From the NCBI GenBank assembly GCA_905188085.1, contig CAJJKN010000004.1, positions 62,001-126,000 on the forward strand: a stretch of DNA of 64,000 nucleotides, in the 5' to 3' direction. The DNA is from an uncultured Bacillota bacterium. GTDB lineage: Bacteria; Bacillota; Clostridia; Christensenellales; QAND01. Positions 1-8,648 of this stretch are shown here, piece after piece; position 1 is the stretch's first letter; every line of letters begins with the position of its first letter. The notes beneath the pieces are model-generated. The model ran no database searches and had not been told where the DNA came from. It saw only the letters and a list, made by a program, of their open reading frames with translations. A program made the position numbers and the translations under genes.

Positions 1-185
1 CCGTCCGTCATGCCCCGGCCGTCCAAAAGCTCCACCTGGGCTGTCTGCGCATGCCCGCGCACCATCAAAATGCGCTCCATCTCCGGCTTCCCGACCGGCA
101 GGGCCACCTCTCCTTCAATCAGCGCCTGCGTCAGGTTTCCGTTGTTATGGTACAGCACGCGTTCTCTGCTATATTGTTCTTCCAT
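1..185 (-). CDS. SPOCS (DUF3794) domain protein, 3' end cut by window edge
   Basis: Only the first 61 codons are present; the gene runs off the left edge. The visible N-terminus starts MEEQYSRERV and then reads IEGEVALPVGKPEMERIL followed by a V-rich strand. This matches the opening of the SPOCS/DUF3794 domain found in SipL-like and spore-coat-associated proteins of Clostridia. A G-rich ribosome site (GGGGG) lies about 9 bases before the ATG. It lies downstream of veg on the same strand, separated by a terminator, which fits the sporulation flavour of this end. Whether a LysM domain follows, as in SipL, cannot be seen. Confidence 0.7.
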   Translation of the reverse strand, partial: MEEQYSRERVLYHNNGNLTQALIEGEVALPVGKPEMERILMVRGHAQTAQVELLDGRGMTD

Positions 186-358
186 TCTATAACCCCCGTT
201 CTATGCGTTTTTCCCCGCATCGTTTTCTTTTCTATGCTTAATCGCCATACAGAGGGTTTATGACTTTTCACACTTAATTTTCCCCGAAATTTTGAAAAAC
301 CGTTGTGTTCGCCTCCATTCTCCCCCCGTTTCCCTTAAATTTTTCAGCATAAACGCAT

Positions 359-384
359 AAAAAAAGACGCCCGAAACGGGCGTC
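359..384 (-). terminator. Rho-independent terminator of veg
   Basis: Perfect 8-bp stem (GACGCCCG/CGGGCGTC) with an AAA loop, followed on the minus strand by seven Ts. Confidence 0.9.
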
Positions 385-406
385 TCATACCGAAGTAAGG
401 GGGGAG

Positions 407-637
407 TTACTCCAGGTATTTCATTTCCAGCTGCCGGGTAAACAGCTCGTTGTAGCCATAGCTGATTCGCTTTTCCTGCCCATGCTCTTCAATCAAGATG
501 GTAAAGATGCTGGGAAAGCTGTGTTCCAGTATGCCTACGTTTTCCACGCACTTGCTGCGTCCTCTGTGGGATTTCATCCAAACCCGTTTGCCCAGGTTCT
601 TTTCAATCCCGCCCCGAATTTCCTGCCATTGTTCCAT
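407..637 (-). CDS. veg: Veg family protein
   Basis: A 76-residue protein of the Veg family, a small protein linked in Bacillus subtilis to biofilm formation and spore outgrowth. Recognisable features are the N-terminal IEKNLGKRVWMKSHRGRSK stretch, the central PSIFTI strand and the late RISYGYNELFT segment, all placed as in the Bacillus protein. A ribosome site (AGGGAGG) precedes the ATG. In Bacillus veg lies in the rsmA (ksgA)-yabE neighbourhood; here rsmA and yabE are nearby, but spo0A, a PBP and an unknown gene lie between. A strong terminator follows directly. Confidence 0.9.
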   Translation of the reverse strand: MEQWQEIRGGIEKNLGKRVWMKSHRGRSKCVENVGILEHSFPSIFTILIEEHGQEKRISYGYNELFTRQLEMKYLE

Positions 638-693
638 GCCGTTGCCTCCCTAATGCCTTCAGTTCGGTATTAGCATGTCCCCTGCTGGAAATT

Positions 694-1467
694 TTATGCA
701 GATTGTTCCATGGAAAGCTTATCTGCCACCAACGCAATGAATTCTCCGTTGGTCGGCTTATCGTTTTTGGTATACACCTGGAAACCAAACAGCTGATTGA
801 TGTTTTCAATCCGCCCTCTTGTCCAGGCCACTTCAATGGCATGGCGGATGGCGCGCTCCACTTTTGTATCGCTGGTATCAAACGCAGCCGCCACTTTGGG
901 ATAAAGTTCTTTGGTAATTCTGTTGATCAGGCGGCGTTCTTCCATCACCATTTTGATCGCGCAGCGCAAATACTGATAGCCTTTGATATGCGCCGGAATG
1001 CCCACCGTCAGAAAGATGCTGGTAATCTTTTCATCCAGCGAACGCTCTGCCGGCACGGGCGCAATGCTCTGGTTGGCTCTGCGTTCCTGTTTTACGCCCA
1101 CGATTTCCATAATTCTGCGTTTCAGGTTGTCCATGGAATACGGTTTCACCATGAAATACTTGGCGCCCAGCGACAGCGTATGTTGAATGATCTCCTTGTT
1201 TGCAAACCAGGATGTCACGATCACTTCCGGCCGAGTCTGCGGCGGCATTTGCGCAATCTGTTCCAACACGCTGATGCCATCCTGCTGCGGAATAATCAAA
1301 TCCAACACCACAACATCCGCTTTGGCCAGTTGTTCTCTGTCCACACTGCCGTCTTGCACCACGTCCATCAAAGACAGCGCTTCGTCCTCTGCAAAATAGC
1401 TTGCAACCTGTGCGCAGATTTCCTCTTCGTCCTCCACCAGCAACAGTTGTTTGTTTTCCAAATTCAT
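694..1467 (-). CDS. spo0A: Sporulation master response regulator Spo0A
   Basis: A 257-residue response regulator. The receiver domain (about 1-125) holds the acidic cluster VEDEEE, the phospho-acceptor Asp56 in VVVLDLIIP, and the conserved Lys in MVKPY. A short linker leads to the Spo0A C-terminal DNA-binding domain (about 145-257), which is nearly diagnostic: IPAHIKGYQYLR, KELYPKVAAAF and the recognition-helix region VAWTRGRIENINQLFG are clear. In the family, phosphorylated Spo0A binds 0A boxes to start sporulation. It has a strong ribosome site (AGAGGAGG) and is divergent from the PBP gene. The expected spoIVB is not adjacent in the sequence seen. The receiver segment after the active site (VIVTSWFANKE) is less conserved than the DNA-binding domain. 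Confidence 0.98.
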   Translation of the reverse strand: MNLENKQLLLVEDEEEICAQVASYFAEDEALSLMDVVQDGSVDREQLAKADVVVLDLIIPQQDGISVLEQIAQMPPQTRPEVIVTSWFANKEIIQHTLSLGAKYFMVKPYSMDNLKRRIMEIVGVKQERRANQSIAPVPAERSLDEKITSIFLTVGIPAHIKGYQYLRCAIKMVMEERRLINRITKELYPKVAAAFDTSDTKVERAIRHAIEVAWTRGRIENINQLFGFQVYTKNDKPTNGEFIALVADKLSMEQSA

Positions 1468-1659
1468 CCCATTTCCTCCTCTGTTTTTGTTATCCCTCTT
1501 ACAAGTTTCACCCTTACGATCGGAATATTATCATATTTCTCGGGAAAGATACCACATGAGACAGTGTGTTTCGAAAATAATCGGCTGTATTCGGCTATAA
1601 AAGTCAGAAAACAGCAGTTTTCTTTGTTTTTTGCACCCACCATCCGGAGGTTTTTGGTT

Positions 1660-3912
1660 ATGATCCCCTATGTTTTCCGTAAACAGATCAAACTTTTTTG
1701 TCTTTTCTTTGCTTGCTGCTTTCTCATTCTAACGATATTTTTGTTTTTCCTACAAATTATAAATGGGAATCATTATCGTCAGCAAGCCCAAAAATTACAA
1801 ATCCGCACCCTCACCCAGCAAGCCGCCCGCGGAAAAATCACAGACAGATACGGCACGGTTTTGGCAGATAACAAAACCATCTATCAGGTTCTGTTTTTTC
1901 CTTCCGAAGCAGATCGCGCACAGTGGAACAACAGCCTGGTTTCCGCGCTTATGCTCATGCGCAGCGTCAATGTGCCGTGCACCGTCTCTTTCCCCATCGA
2001 AAAACAGGGGCAGCGCTATTGTTTTTCCCAGGATGCAGACGCGGTTTCCCGCCTTTTAGAAACCTGCAAACTGCCTTCTGACGCCACGGCCTTTGAAGCG
2101 CTGCAGGTTCTTATGAAAAAATACGATGCGCAGCAAATTCCCGAAGAAATTTCGCTTTCTCTGTTGGCCGTTCGCTATCAGCTCAATTTGCAGTCCTATC
2201 GCTCTTATCTGCCCCTTTGCCTGGGCGAAAGCGAAGATTTTACGCTCTGCGCCCGGATTTCGGAATTTGCGCCTGCCGGGATTCATATCCAGCCCCGTTA
2301 TCTTCGCCATTATCCGTATCAATCTACATTATGTCATACTTTGGGATACATCGGAAAGATCTCCGGAGAACAAGCGGAAAATTATCTGCAAAACGGATAC
2401 GATCTTTCCTCCGATCTCATCGGGAAAAGCGGCATAGAGCAAATGATGGAGCCCTATCTGCGCGCCAAAAAGGGGCAAAAACAGCTTTCCGTCAACAGCC
2501 GCGGGCTTTCCACCTCTTCCAGCGCCCTTGCCGAAGCGCAGGATGGTGAAACCGTCGTTTTAACCATAGACCTTGCCTTGCAGCAGGCCGCGGAGGCCGC
2601 GCTGAATGAAACCATGGCCAAAATACGCTCCGGCGCCATGGGCGATGCTTTCCCCAATGCGCAAATCGGTGCCGCCGTTTGTTTGGATGTACATTCCGGC
2701 GAAGTGTTGGCCCTTGCCTCCGCGCCCGGGTTTGATCCCAACGTCTTTACCAAAGCTTTATCAAATACCCAGTGGCAGGCCCTCAGCCCTTCTTATCTTA
2801 CAGCATCCGGCCAAATAGACAGCGACCCTACCCTGCCCCGGCCTCTGGTAAACAATGCCGTCTGCGCCGCGTTTCCTCCCGGCAGCGTGTTTAAGCCCAT
2901 CACCGCAGCGGCCGCCCTCGGGGCCGGCTGCGTTACCCCGCAGGAAACCATTTTGGACCAGGGGCGGTATACGGCTTTTTCCCAAACCCAAGCTCCCGGC
3001 TGCTGGACGTGGAATGAAAGCCATACCACCCACGGTTATGTAAATTTGCACGATTCTTTAGAGGGATCCTGCAATTATTATTTTTACGAAGTCGGCGTGC
3101 GTACCGGTTCTGAAAAATTGGAGGAGATTGCCGAAAAGTTCGGCCTGGGCGCCAAGACCGGCCTGGGTCTTCCCGGCGAAGCCGCCGGCATGGTAGACGG
3201 GCAAAAAACAGCGGCGCGCCTTGTGCAAAAGCGCGTCGCTTCTCAGCTTAACACTCTGGGCTATACCATCGACCAGGATGCGCTCTCCTCCGCCCTATCT
3301 GCCGTTTTGCAGGCGCCATCCCTTTCCAAAACCCGGGATTCTTTATCGCCGCTTGGCATTCGGGCCGAGGATATCCCGTCTATCTATCAAACCATCAACG
3401 ACAATCGCTGGCGGGAATCCCGCGTTTTAGCGGCCGCCATCGGCCAGGGGGCAGACAGCACCACCCCTTTGCAAATGGCAAACGCCATTGCTGCCATCAC
3501 GCAAGCCGGCCTGCGCTATCAGCCAACCCTCATTCTTTCCCTGCCGGACAGCAAAGGAAAAACCGAGCCCACCGTCGTCAGCCGGGCGTTTATGGAGCAA
3601 ACCGATGTCCACGCCATCTTACAGGGCATGCAGGCCGTTACCCAGCCCGGCGGCACCGCCGCAAAATATTTTGCGGATTGTGCCGTTTCCGTAGCCGGGA
3701 AAACGGGCACCGCCCAAAGCGAAGGGCGGGATGCCTATGCCTGGTTTGTTGCCGCAGCGCCCGCCGAAAACCCCAGCATTGCCATTGCCGTTGTCATCGG
3801 CCAGGGCGGGCATGGCGGCTATGCAGCGCCTGTTGCCAAAGCCATCATCGAAGCATATTTTCAGCCCGGGGCCGGCGCTTCTTTGCCCTTAGATGGGCAG
3901 CAGTTGCCTTAA
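1660..3912 (+). CDS. Class B penicillin-binding protein (MrdA/SpoVD type transpeptidase)
   Basis: A 750-residue peptidoglycan D,D-transpeptidase anchored by one N-terminal membrane helix (about residues 8-30). A PBP dimerisation domain follows (RGKITDRYGTVLADN near residue 60). The catalytic domain carries all three motifs: Ser409-Val-Phe-Lys412 (nucleophile), Ser470-Cys-Asn472, and Lys681-Thr-Gly683. The open frame extends far upstream, antisense to spo0A, but the ATG at 1660 has the ribosome site CCGGAGG and begins the membrane anchor, so it is chosen. Divergence from spo0A hints at a sporulation or elongation role, but PBP2 and SpoVD cannot be told apart by eye. No PASTA domain is seen at the C-terminus. 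Its stop overlaps the convergent gene's stop. Confidence 0.92.
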   Translation: MIPYVFRKQIKLFCLFFACCFLILTIFLFFLQIINGNHYRQQAQKLQIRTLTQQAARGKITDRYGTVLADNKTIYQVLFFPSEADRAQWNNSLVSALMLMRSVNVPCTVSFPIEKQGQRYCFSQDADAVSRLLETCKLPSDATAFEALQVLMKKYDAQQIPEEISLSLLAVRYQLNLQSYRSYLPLCLGESEDFTLCARISEFAPAGIHIQPRYLRHYPYQSTLCHTLGYIGKISGEQAENYLQNGYDLSSDLIGKSGIEQMMEPYLRAKKGQKQLSVNSRGLSTSSSALAEAQDGETVVLTIDLALQQAAEAALNETMAKIRSGAMGDAFPNAQIGAAVCLDVHSGEVLALASAPGFDPNVFTKALSNTQWQALSPSYLTASGQIDSDPTLPRPLVNNAVCAAFPPGSVFKPITAAAALGAGCVTPQETILDQGRYTAFSQTQAPGCWTWNESHTTHGYVNLHDSLEGSCNYYFYEVGVRTGSEKLEEIAEKFGLGAKTGLGLPGEAAGMVDGQKTAARLVQKRVASQLNTLGYTIDQDALSSALSAVLQAPSLSKTRDSLSPLGIRAEDIPSIYQTINDNRWRESRVLAAAIGQGADSTTPLQMANAIAAITQAGLRYQPTLILSLPDSKGKTEPTVVSRAFMEQTDVHAILQGMQAVTQPGGTAAKYFADCAVSVAGKTGTAQSEGRDAYAWFVAAAPAENPSIAIAVVIGQGGHGGYAAPVAKAIIEAYFQPGAGASLPLDGQQLP

Positions 3913-5165
3913 ATCACCAACGTGCGCCCCGTCTCCGCGTCCTGCGCCAACACCCAATATCCGTCCCTATACAGGCTGAATCCCTGCAAATACGCCGGCG
4001 GCTGCGGGGCGTATTCGCCCGGCACCGCCACGGCCATGGCGATCGGCACCCCCTGCCGCTCCACACAGCCCAGCAAATAATAGCCCCCTGTGCCTGTTGT
4101 CTCTACCCGCTGCCAACGCCATTGCCCCGCATACGCCCCGCCCAGCACCGGGCCCTGTATCACGGTTTCTTCTTTTTTCGGTTCATTTGCTTTTTCCTGC
4201 TGAATGAAAGATTCTTCCATCAAATCGGCTTCATCTCTTAGCGCCTGTTCCGGTAAAACAGCTTGCTCCGGTCGCGTTTTTCCCGGTTCACCGCCTTCCT
4301 GTGTCTTTGTCATTTTAGGGGGCTCATCCGGCATTTCCTCTGCCTCTTCTTCCACTGCCTGCTCCATACAGGCCGCCCTCTCTTCCGCCTGTTCATCCTC
4401 CTGCCCTATGAAAATCGGCTCCGTATCCGGCTCTGTTTTTTCCATCTCCTGTTGCATGATTTTTGCAATCTCTTCCGGCGAAGGCTGCGTTTTTGCTTCT
4501 TTTTCAATTTCCATCGGTTCGGCATGCTGCAAAAGCTGTTCAATCAGTGGCATTCCCGTTTGTTTTTCTTCGTCCTCTCTGCGCATTCTTCCTTGCGTAA
4601 TCCAATCAGTCTGCGTCGCGTTCTCGCTGGTAGCGCAATCTGTCTGCGGCGCCCCCCCGGTTAAAACAAATGGCTGCTTTGTTTTCGGTGGTTCGGTTTC
4701 TTCTGTTTCACAGCTTTCCTCTTCTTCCCGGGCCGCCCCTTCCTGTAAAATGCTTTCCGGCTCCGTCTGTGTTTTCTTCTCCTCCTGCTGCGCCGGTTTT
4801 TCTTCTTTTTTGTCTGTCTGCATGGCGATTTGTATCCTGGCCTGCATCTGTGCCCAATCCGCCCTCGGTTCCGAAGATTCCCCCAGTACCGCAATCCGGC
4901 CGTTTGCATCTATCACCGCCGCTTCAATTCTTCCGTTTCCCAGCGCCGCCTTGGCCTGCAAAAAAAGATTCATTCCCCTCATATACATCGGCCAGAAAAA
5001 CAGCGTTTCCCCATCCCACAGGCACAGCTGAAACGCGCCTTTGGGCATTCTGGATAAATTGGCCGAAACATTACAGCCCTGGTTTGTAAAAAACAGCTTT
5101 ACAAAACCGCGCGCCGTGCGCCCGTTACGGTCCCGTAAAACAATATATTGCCGCCACATGCTCAT
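3909..5165 (-). CDS. Unknown protein with long acidic low-complexity middle
   Basis: I do not recognise a family. The 418-residue product has three parts. The N-terminal globular region of about 110 residues starts MSMWRQYIVLRDRNGRTARG. A middle of about 200 residues is rich in Glu, Lys, Gln and Thr and is likely disordered. A C-terminal aromatic, Gly-rich region of about 85 residues contains GGYYLLG and YRDGYWVLA. The ATG at 5165 has a strong GGAAAGGAG ribosome site; a longer frame begins upstream without one and would overlap the preceding terminator. It has no signal peptide or membrane helix. It sits between rsmA (same strand) and the PBP (convergent, stops overlapping), where Bacillus would carry yabG. 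It is not evidently YabG. Confidence 0.75.
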   Translation of the reverse strand: MSMWRQYIVLRDRNGRTARGFVKLFFTNQGCNVSANLSRMPKGAFQLCLWDGETLFFWPMYMRGMNLFLQAKAALGNGRIEAAVIDANGRIAVLGESSEPRADWAQMQARIQIAMQTDKKEEKPAQQEEKKTQTEPESILQEGAAREEEESCETEETEPPKTKQPFVLTGGAPQTDCATSENATQTDWITQGRMRREDEEKQTGMPLIEQLLQHAEPMEIEKEAKTQPSPEEIAKIMQQEMEKTEPDTEPIFIGQEDEQAEERAACMEQAVEEEAEEMPDEPPKMTKTQEGGEPGKTRPEQAVLPEQALRDEADLMEESFIQQEKANEPKKEETVIQGPVLGGAYAGQWRWQRVETTGTGGYYLLGCVERQGVPIAMAVAVPGEYAPQPPAYLQGFSLYRDGYWVLAQDAETGRTLVI

Positions 5166-5212
5166 TTCTCTCGCTCCTTTCCATATTCCCTCTATGTATA
5201 TGCAGGCAAAAA

Positions 5213-5240
5213 AGAAAAAAACAGGCGAAACACCTGTTTT
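5213..5240 (-). terminator. Intrinsic terminator after rsmA
   Basis: Stem AAACAGG/CCTGTTT with a short loop and a T-rich tail on the minus strand, between rsmA and the unknown acidic-protein gene. Confidence 0.75.
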
Positions 5241-5270
5241 TCTTCTTTTCCTCATTTATCTTATTTTTGT

Positions 5271-6131
5271 TTATCCTTCCAAAAGCTTTTGCACCTGATC
5301 CGAAAGCTGCACAAACTGCTCTATGGACACCTGCTCTCCGCGCACGCTTGCCTCCAGCCCGGCCGCCTCCAGCGCCGCTTTTGCCTTTTCCTTGCCCATA
5401 TGGCGAAGCTTCGCCAAATTGTTCCACAATGTTTTGCGGCGCATGGCAAATGCCTGCCGCACCACTTCAAAAAACAGCGTTTCGTCCTGCGGGGTTTGGC
5501 TAAATGCCCTTCTGGTCAACCGCACCACCGTGCTCTCCACATCCGGCTGCGGGAAAAAGCAGTTGGGCGATACTTGCAATACCGTTTCGGCCTGCGCATA
5601 GTATTGCACGGCAATGCTCAACGAGCCATACGCCTTACCGCCCGGCTTTGCGCACAGCCGCTGCGCCACTTCCTTTTGCATCATCAACACCATCACATCC
5701 ACCTGCGGCAATTCATGTAGCAAGCGCATTAAAATAGGCGTTGTCACATAATACGGCAAATTGGCCACCACGGCCGCCTTTTCTTCCGGCAGCAGCGCGG
5801 CTAGGTTTTCTTTCAGCGCATCGCCGTGCACCAGGGTAAATTTTTCTTTCGGTACTCTATCATCCAACAGCCGGCATAGCCCGGCGTCCAGTTCCAGCGC
5901 GGTCACCCGCTTGGCCGCGCGCACCAGCCGCACCGTCAGCGCCCCCGGCCCCGGTCCGATTTCCAATACCGCTTTTTCGGAGAGCGGCCCGGCCGCGCGC
6001 ACAATTTCGTCGCACGCATGGCCGTCGCAAAGAAAGTTCTGTCCCAGTTTTTTGTTGGGTGACAGGCCGAATTCCTCCAGTGCCCTGCGGAGATCTGCCC
6101 GGTTGGCGCCATCATATGCTTTTTGTTCCAT
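5271..6131 (-). CDS. rsmA: 16S rRNA dimethyladenosine transferase RsmA (KsgA)
   Basis: A 286-residue SAM-dependent methyltransferase that dimethylates the two adjacent adenosines in the 3' terminal helix of 16S rRNA during 30S assembly. Visible motifs are LGQNFLCDG near the N-terminus, the SAM motif I VLEIGPGPGALT, ELDAGL (motif II) and the catalytic NLPYYVTTPI. The ATG at 6131 has GGAG just upstream; an ATG nine codons earlier lacks a ribosome site and lies next to the stop of the preceding gene. It follows the YabE-like gene by 30 bases in the same direction. In Bacillus rnmV sits between these two genes; here it is absent. Confidence 0.97.
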   Translation of the reverse strand: MEQKAYDGANRADLRRALEEFGLSPNKKLGQNFLCDGHACDEIVRAAGPLSEKAVLEIGPGPGALTVRLVRAAKRVTALELDAGLCRLLDDRVPKEKFTLVHGDALKENLAALLPEEKAAVVANLPYYVTTPILMRLLHELPQVDVMVLMMQKEVAQRLCAKPGGKAYGSLSIAVQYYAQAETVLQVSPNCFFPQPDVESTVVRLTRRAFSQTPQDETLFFEVVRQAFAMRRKTLWNNLAKLRHMGKEKAKAALEAAGLEASVRGEQVSIEQFVQLSDQVQKLLEG

Positions 6132-6161
6132 CTGTTCTCCGCGCTCCTGTCTTATCATGCT

Positions 6162-8462
6162 TTATGGGCGGCGCACAATTGTTACCGTCACATTGCGCTT
6201 GCGTCCCCAGCGCAAACAGTCTTCCTTGGTGTCCATAAACAAGTCGATAGACACTTTCGACGAGTTGTTGGCCCCTGTATCCTCTGCCACGGCATACCCA
6301 TAACCCGGCACATAAAACATTGTGCCATAGGGGAAGATTCTGCGGTTTACCGCACACATGCCCACCTTGGGCCATTTGCCCGTGGCTGTGCGCCGGCCCG
6401 TATGGGTATAGGCCGTAATCTGGTCCACTGTCACTTTGCGAATGATCATCTTGCTTGTCGGCGTTTCCGGCAAGCCTTTGATTGCGGGGTTCATCGGCGG
6501 CCCCGTGCCGATCAATACAATCTTGTTTACGGGCTGTTTGGTCACTTCGTTGGAAATTTCCACACGTTTAACCTCTTTCCCGTCTTTATATACCACCTTT
6601 TCCTTGATGGTCCGAACGCCCTCTTGCCCTTTTTGCGAAACATCGGTGGTGCCGCGTTCCACGCGGTTGCTCTTTTTCTGTATCGTTTGAAACGCAATTT
6701 TTACCGTACGCGTATGCACCTTTGTATTCAGCCGCACCAGTTTAATCGTCATCCCATCGCTTATCTTTGTTTCAAGCGAAGGGCTGATTTCGTCTTCCGT
6801 ATCATACTTAAGGCCGGATTTATCCAGCGCGTCTTTTACCGTTCCGGTTGCCAGCATCACGGTTTTGTCCCCCGCTTTGGCTTTGATCTGGATCTTTTTC
6901 GCCCGCGTAATCTTAACCGCCATATCGCCCTTGATCGCGGTATCCAGCGGCGTATCAATCGCATCTTCCGTGCCCAGCTTCACGCCTGCTTTGTCCAGCG
7001 CCTTCTGCACGGTTCCTTTGGCCAACAACGCCTTTGCCTGTTTCCCGTCTCCGGTATCGATGGTAACGGTCTTGGCGCGGGTGATATGGATCATCATTTC
7101 ATCCACCACCGCCGTATCACGCGATGTATCCACTTCGTCCGCCGTGCCCAGCTTCACGCCCGCTTTGTCCAGCGCCTGCTGCACAGTTCCCTGGGCCAAC
7201 AGCGTCTGCACCTGTTTACCGTCTCCGGTATCGATGGTAATGGTCTTGGCGCGGGTGATATGAATCACCATCTCATCCGCCAGCGCCGTATCACGCGGCG
7301 TATCCATTTCGTCTTCCGGCGCCAGCGCTATGCCCGCTTCCGCCAGCATCTGCTCTACGTTTCTCGCCGCGGTGCGAATCTGCACCGTGTTTCCGTTATC
7401 GTCTACGGACAGGTATACATATCTTCCTTCAAAATAATACCAGCCGCCCCCGCCCGCGCCGCCTAGCAGCAGCAAAACAGCCGCCGCAATGCCCAGCCAT
7501 TTGTTCCGTTTTTTCTTCGGGTCTTCCGTTTTCGGCTGTTGTGCGTTCTTGGGTTTTTTCTCGAATTTTTTCTTTTTCTGCTTAGCCGGCTTTTCCTCTA
7601 TGGGCTGTTCCGGTTGTTTTCTCTGTTCTTTTTTCTCGGCAGGCTTTTCTTTTGCCGCCTGTTTTATTTCTTTTTCCGTTTCCTGTTTTTTCGGTTTGGT
7701 CTCTTGTTTGGGGCGTTTTTCCTTTTTAAGTTCCCGTTCCGGCGCTTGTTCTTTCTCTATTTTCTTGGGCTCTTTGGCCGCCGGTTTTTTCGGTTCTTCA
7801 GACGCTTTTCCCTCTGCCTGCTTTGTTTGCTGCGCTTGCAGCTCTGCTGCCATCGCCTGATACAGGGCTTTCTGTCTTTCCTGTTCTCTCTTTTCCGCCT
7901 GTTTTTCCTTCTGCTTTTCTTTAAATGCCTGATAGGCCTGTTTTCCTTTTTCAAGCAGGCTTTCCAAACGGTTGTTTTCCCGTTCCGTTTCCGGCATTTG
8001 AAAATCCATCTGCGGCTCGGGAATTCTTTCCTCTCTTCTGCGCCGCACAGGCCGCTGCGGCCTTGCCGGCATACGTTTTTTCTTTTTCCTTTGCGGCCGC
8101 TCTTGCGCTTTCGGCGTTGTTTTCGGCCTGTTCTTTTTCTCCGCCTTCATTTCAGACGGATGCCCGCCCACTGCCGGATGATAATAAGGCAGTGTCTTTC
8201 GCTCCGTCTTTTTGCCAAACAGATGCTCTGTTCCCTGTTTCGCCTTTTTCGCCAGCGCCGCCAGCCCTAAAAAAGGCAACGACAAAACAGCCCCTGCCCC
8301 ATATACTGCTTTCTTTGCGGCACGGCCTGCTTTTTTCCGCATCTTCTCCTTATGAGATTTCGGAATGGTTTCGCGCGTTTGCAACACCGTGGACTTTGGC
8401 TGTCCTGTGTAAACGGTAAAATCCTCCTTGCGCAATCGTTTTTTATGTTTGCGCTTTGGCAT
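6162..8462 (-). CDS. YabE-like protein: DUF348 repeats, G5 and 3D domains
   Basis: A 766-residue protein. Residues 1-330 are an unusually long Lys/Glu/Arg-rich, cytoplasmic-looking region. One membrane helix (WLGIAAAVLLLLGGAGG) follows near residue 345. Outside it come four DUF348 repeats of about 58 residues, each ending near ITRAK, then a G5 domain (VERGTTDVSQKGQEGVRTI), and a C-terminal 3D domain with YGTMFYVPGYGYAVAEDTG and VSIDLF. The 3D domain is related to lytic transglycosylase folds, so a role in cell-wall turnover, as for resuscitation-factor-like YabE/YuiC proteins, is likely. Bacillus YabE has a shorter N-terminus and three DUF348 repeats. The ribosome site is GAGAGGTGAAGGG. Confidence 0.9.
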   Translation of the reverse strand: MPKRKHKKRLRKEDFTVYTGQPKSTVLQTRETIPKSHKEKMRKKAGRAAKKAVYGAGAVLSLPFLGLAALAKKAKQGTEHLFGKKTERKTLPYYHPAVGGHPSEMKAEKKNRPKTTPKAQERPQRKKKKRMPARPQRPVRRRREERIPEPQMDFQMPETERENNRLESLLEKGKQAYQAFKEKQKEKQAEKREQERQKALYQAMAAELQAQQTKQAEGKASEEPKKPAAKEPKKIEKEQAPERELKKEKRPKQETKPKKQETEKEIKQAAKEKPAEKKEQRKQPEQPIEEKPAKQKKKKFEKKPKNAQQPKTEDPKKKRNKWLGIAAAVLLLLGGAGGGGWYYFEGRYVYLSVDDNGNTVQIRTAARNVEQMLAEAGIALAPEDEMDTPRDTALADEMVIHITRAKTITIDTGDGKQVQTLLAQGTVQQALDKAGVKLGTADEVDTSRDTAVVDEMMIHITRAKTVTIDTGDGKQAKALLAKGTVQKALDKAGVKLGTEDAIDTPLDTAIKGDMAVKITRAKKIQIKAKAGDKTVMLATGTVKDALDKSGLKYDTEDEISPSLETKISDGMTIKLVRLNTKVHTRTVKIAFQTIQKKSNRVERGTTDVSQKGQEGVRTIKEKVVYKDGKEVKRVEISNEVTKQPVNKIVLIGTGPPMNPAIKGLPETPTSKMIIRKVTVDQITAYTHTGRRTATGKWPKVGMCAVNRRIFPYGTMFYVPGYGYAVAEDTGANNSSKVSIDLFMDTKEDCLRWGRKRNVTVTIVRRP
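6807..7325 (-). repeat. Tandem DUF348-encoding repeats, period about 174 bp
   Basis: Three in-frame copies lie head to tail inside the YabE-like gene. The copies starting at 6978 and 7152 are 174 bp apart and very similar at DNA level; the one at about 6807 is more diverged. This suggests recent duplication of one module. Confidence 0.85.
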
Positions 8463-8612
8463 GTATGCCCTTCACCTCTCAACTCAGGGAAATTATAAAC
8501 GAAATGGGACAAAAGTGTCAAATTTTGACCCAAAAATGCAAGAAATTTTTAATTTTTCATGCTTTTTCTTTCCTTTTTGCGGGCCGGTTCCCTATTTTTA
8601 AGCGTTTGTTTA

Positions 8613-8648
8613 CAAAAAAAACGCTCTTTCCTAGTCGGAAAGAGCGTT
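8613..8648 (-). terminator. Terminator overlapping the end of the DUF1540 gene
   Basis: Perfect 12-bp stem (AACGCTCTTTCC/GGAAAGAGCGTT) with a 5-base loop and a T8 tail on the minus strand. The stop codon of the upstream gene lies at the stem-loop junction. Confidence 0.92.

Noticed and set aside
703..1659. Upstream extension of the PBP open frame, antisense to spo0A
   Set aside because: It mirrors spo0A on the other strand. The strong ribosome site at 1660 and the start of the membrane anchor mark the real beginning.
1468..1659. 0A box or sigma-H promoter between spo0A and the PBP gene
   Set aside because: A TTTCGAAAA-like sequence is present but does not match the 0A box well enough, and no convincing sigma-H promoter pair was found.
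4204..5031. Ser/Cys-rich 275-codon frame on the plus strand
   Set aside because: It is the antisense of the Glu/Lys-rich middle of the unknown acidic protein; its composition is a shadow of that gene.
6123..8270. Long plus-strand frames opposite the YabE-like gene
   Set aside because: Their Phe, Leu, His and Arg bias is the complement of repeats and Lys/Glu-rich codons, and no start signals fit.
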